Below are positions 61,410-64,000 of a stretch of 64,000 nt of DNA, piece after piece. Source of the stretch: Chitinophaga sp. E66 (GTDB lineage Bacteria; Bacteroidota; Bacteroidia; Chitinophagales; Chitinophagaceae); the NCBI GenBank assembly GCA_019285755.1, contig CP079103.1, positions 124,001-188,000 on the forward strand, written 5' to 3'. Position 1 is the first letter of the stretch, and every line of letters begins with the position of its first letter. Under the pieces are notes generated by a model. That model was not told the DNA's origin. It saw only the letters and a program-made list of their open reading frames with translations, and did no database searches. The position numbers and the translations under genes are program-made.

Positions 61410-61417
61410 TAAATTTG
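61410..61417 (+). promoter_or_regulatory. Promoter -7 box for the thiolase gene
   Basis: taaatttg fits TAnnTTTG exactly, 27 bp before the ATG; an aaaggaga stretch just before the start could act as ribosome binding site. Confidence 0.5.
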
Positions 61418-61444
61418 GAGTATACCAAACAAAAGGAGATAACC

Positions 61445-62620
61445 ATGCAAGACGCATATATCGTAGCAGGATACAGGACGGCGGTAACGAAATCGAAGAA
61501 AGGCGGATTCGGTTCTACCGGCCAGACGATCTGGCTGTAGACGTGATCAAGGGGCTGCTGGGCGCCGTTCCGCAGCTGGACCCTAACAGGGTCGACGATC
61601 TGATCGTTGGCAATGCGGTTCCTGAAGCTGAACAGGGCCTCCAGATAGGCCGCATGATCAGCGTCCGCGCCCTGGGGATCGATGTGCCGGGCATGACCGT
61701 GAACCGCTATTGCGCTTCCGGCCTCGAAACCATAGCCATCGCCACGGCTAAAATCCGCAGCGGGCAGGCAGACTGCATCATCGCCGGGGTACAGAAAGCA
61801 TGAGCCTCGTACCCACGGCTGGTTGGAAAACCGTTCCCGCCTACAGCGTGGCCACCACCACTCCCGACTATTACCTCAGCATGGGCCTCACCGCGGAAGC
61901 GGTGGCCAAAGAATATAAAGTGAGCCGCGAAGAACAGGACCAGTTCAGCCTGAACTCGCATCTCAAGGCCATCAATGCCATCAATAACGGCTATTTCAAA
62001 CCCGGCATCCTGCCCATCACGGTAGAAGATGTATACGTGAACGAAAAAGGCAAAAAGCAAACGAAGTCCTGGGTAGTGGATACGGATGAAGGTCCCCGTG
62101 CAGACACCTCTTACGACGCCCTGGCGAAGCTGAGGCCTGTTTTCGCAGCGGGCGGTTCCGTGACCGCCGGCAACTCGTCTCAAACGAGCGACGGCGCCGC
62201 ATTCGTGATCGTTATGGGTGAGAAGATGGTGAAGGAACTGAACCTTCAGCCGATCGGCCGCCTCGTAGCCTGCGCTTCCGCCGGCGTGCATCCGCGGATC
62301 ATGGGTATTGGTCCGGTGGCTGCAGTGCCGAAGGTGCTGCGCCAGGCCGGTAAGTCTATCGGGGATATTGATCTCATTGAACTGAATGAAGCGTTCGCTT
62401 CACAGTCGATCGCCGTTATCCGTGAGCTGGGCCTCGATCCCGAGGCTGTGAACATCAACGGAGGAGCCATTGCGCTGGGGCATCCGCTCGGTTGCACCGG
62501 AACAAAACTGACGATTCAGCTGCTCAACGATATGCAGCGGCTCAATAAAAATATGGTATCGTTACTGCCTGCGTAGGCGGTGGACAGGGCATCGCGGGTA
62601 TAATCGAGAACCTTGCATAG
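61445..62620 (+). CDS. Acetyl-CoA C-acyltransferase (thiolase), about three frameshifts
   Basis: About 393 residues. MQDAYIVAGYRTAVTKSKKG starts the thiolase N-terminal domain. The acyl-accepting Cys is in TVNRYCASGLETIAIA, the catalytic His in NINGGAIALGHPLGCTG, and the second Cys in TACVGGGQGIAGIIENLA, which is in frame only after a repair near 62555. Other deletions near 61520 and 61795 (restoring GGTESMSLVPTAGW). Degradative (fadA-like) thiolase of beta-oxidation is more likely than the biosynthetic type, but the sequence does not settle it. No fadB-like partner is visible downstream. Confidence 0.92.
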
Positions 62621-62662
62621 CCTGTTCTGACTTGATTTTTATCAGCTTGTCATCAACTATCG

Positions 62663-62697
62663 GCCGCCGTTGTGTCACTCACTTCGGCGGTTTTTTT
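62663..62697. terminator. Terminator shared by convergent genes
   Basis: Stem CCGCCG/CGGCGG with a 15-base loop and a T7 tail, 40 bp past the thiolase stop; its T run touches the stop of the minus-strand gene. Confidence 0.7.
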
Positions 62698-63472
62698 ATG
62701 GTTCATCTTCAGTTTCAGGCAATGAGTCGCCTGCTTTCATATCGTCTTTATTTTCTTGTGGTGGAAAGGGCCAGCAATATTCCAGTATTATCAGGAGTAG
62801 CCCCGGAACCCACTGGATCGCGGTGTTGATAGCTCCTGTCCACATAAATCCAAAAGTAACAAACCAGAAGACAAGGCTTAGGCCAGCTTTCATGCATATG
62901 GTATAAAAGATTACCCGCTCATTACGGACATGTGCCGGCGCCCTCAACTTAAATAATGCGTAACAAGACAACCATGCTGAGGATAGCCAAATATTGCCTG
63001 GCCAGTTTTTGCCGTTCCATAAAATGAGCACGAGCAACCCGAACAGCGCGAAGGCGGTAAGTACAGGAAACAATTGGTATTTCTGGTAGATTGAACTTCT
63101 CATGGATTGCACTGATGGGGTGTTTTGTTTTAGGCCGGTAAAGCCATTCCAACAATAAAATGAATCCAAAGAACATTACGGTAATGTAGGCATGATACTT
63201 ACATATGGCCCTTTGATGATCGTCAGCAACACAATGTACAATGCTGCCGTAAATGAGATGGTCCAGGCGCGGTGGCCCCACAAAGGAGATAACAGTTTGA
63301 CCGGTACATATGCAATCAGGAACAGACCGGCATATATTTCAACGATTCCGCGAAGGCTGTAACTGAATGTCCATAACAAAAGAAAAAGCGACCAGCAAGG
63401 GTCATTGGCAGTATTTCCAAGCGGGAAGGGCGTATTTTCATCATTTCCAGGTATTGTAAAGGCCTTAAACAT
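62696..63472 (-). CDS. Hypothetical multi-pass membrane protein, about two frameshifts
   Basis: About 259 residues when three frames are joined. MFKAFTIPGNDENTPFPLGN at the start, then membrane segments SLFLLLWTFSYSLRGIVEIY, AGLFLIAYVPVKLL, WTISFTAALYIVLLTIIKGP, ITVMFFGFILLLEWLYRP, LTAFALFGLLVLILWNG and further ones near ICMKAGLSLVFWFVTFGFMW and WVPGLLLIILEYCW. The C-terminus is acidic (SLPETEDEP). Deletions near 63193 and 63070. No family recognised. It is more AT-rich than its neighbours. Confidence 0.6.
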
Positions 63473-63552
63473 ATAAAATAATGCAATTGAATTAAACTTT
63501 TTACTAATTTGGATGCGTATATCAAATTGATCGCTATTTAACCGTATCCCCG

Positions 63553-64000
63553 ATGGACCGCAGATCGTTCCTGACATTCAACTCCTCCCGCAAAGCCGCT
63601 CCCGTCAAAGCTGCCCGGACATTTACCGGCATAGCGCCCTATACAGGCACCTGGGGCACCGCGCAGGTAGTTCACCTGTTGAAACGCGCCATGTTCGGCG
63701 CCGCGCCCGCAGACGTCAAGCATTTCGCTGCCATGAGCATGTCTCAGGCCGTTGATGCCCTGCTCGTTCCCAACGCCACCACGCCCGCGCCGCCTGTCAA
63801 TAGTTACCAGACCGGCAGCTATGTGGACCCCACCGGCGTTGTGCCCGGCGCCCCTGGGTAACGGCCCCGAAGGAGACGAAGACCTGAACGATGCCCGGAG
63901 ATATAGCTATAAAGCCTGGTGGACCGGCCTCATGCTCAACCAATCCCGCAGTATTCACGAAAAGATGGTGCTGTTCTGGCATAACCACTTCGCCACGGAG
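63553..64000 (+). CDS. DUF1800 domain protein, N-terminal part, one frameshift
   Basis: The gene runs off the right edge. MDRRSFLTFNSSRKAAPVKA is followed by VVHLLKRAMFGAAPADVKHF, typical of DUF1800, and, after a deletion near 63857, YSYKAWWTGLMLNQSRSIHE and KMVLFWHNHFATE, the strongest DUF1800 motif. These proteins usually pair with a DUF1501 gene downstream (outside this window) and are exported; their role is unknown. Confidence 0.85.

Noticed and set aside
1-64000. Genome decay of an endosymbiont (many pseudogenes)
   Set aside because: Lesions are single-base homopolymer deletions spread evenly over essential and accessory genes, with protein sequence otherwise well kept.
1-64000. tRNA, rRNA, insertion sequences, integrases, prophage genes
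   Set aside because: Looked for in gaps and frames; none found that I can support.

Overview
The window (64,000 bp, about 54% GC by eye) comes from a member of the Bacteroidota, most likely Chitinophagaceae (Chitinophaga-like). The evidence is a SusC/SusD locus with an ECF sigma/FecR pair, TonB-dependent receptors carrying N-terminal STN and carboxypeptidase-like domains, several DUF1080 and ThuA genes, an ebo cluster, promoters with the TAnnTTTG -7 box, and an unlinked atpG.

Data quality matters for every entry. Nearly every long gene is broken by single-base deletions, almost always in a run of 2-6 identical bases; by my count there are roughly 100 in the window. They hit indispensable single-copy genes (secA, pheT, dnaB, atpG, rny), and adding one base restores the expected protein each time. 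I therefore read them as uncorrected sequencing or assembly errors and give each gene as one feature with its reconstructed ends.

Layout. 1-6.3 kb: end of a hypothetical gene, then on the minus strand secA, deoC, a SPOR-domain protein and an M20 amidohydrolase. 6.5-15.5 kb: a complete minus-strand polysaccharide/peptide-type uptake locus (ECF sigma, FecR, SusC, SusD, DUF4843, PKD-like lipoprotein). 15.6-24.7 kb: a plus-strand locus for oxidised sugars or glycosides (MFS transporter, Gfo/Idh/MocA oxidoreductase, TIM-barrel isomerase, cytochrome c, DUF1080, ThuA, and a very large ThuA/sorbosone-dehydrogenase/PKD/cytochrome c/CBM fusion). 24.7-26.1 kb: a non-coding region with an 11-bp periodic repeat, a TMEM220-family protein and a small unknown gene. 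26.1-33 kb: eboABCDEF. 33-36.4 kb: tandem DUF1080 protein with a LacI-type operator upstream, a DJ-1/PfpI protein, atpG. 36.4-39.3 kb: scpB with a long acidic tail, an Xre/RES toxin-antitoxin pair, an orphan LytTR protein. 39.3-42.2 kb (minus): three paralogous cysteine-rich exported micropeptides, a membrane-anchored propeller-like protein, a MauE/DoxX redox membrane protein and a DUF1080 protein in one tight operon. 42.5-48.5 kb (minus): rny, zapA, a coiled-coil protein and pheT, interrupted by a second Xre/RES pair on the plus strand. 48.5-53.7 kb: an AT-rich gap with DnaA-box-like sites, then dnaB, a MATE transporter, rsmE and a methyltransferase. 53.7-54.4 kb: two copies of a striking 113-bp palindromic array built from 11-bp units. 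54.4-56.3 kb: pyrD and terC. 56.3-61.4 kb: a second ECF sigma/FecR/TonB receptor/DUF4249 locus. 61.4-64 kb: thiolase, a membrane protein, and the start of a DUF1800 gene.

The least explained parts are the 11-bp-unit arrays (53.8-54.3 kb, with a diverged relative at 24.95 kb) and the micropeptide/redox operon (39.3-42.2 kb).
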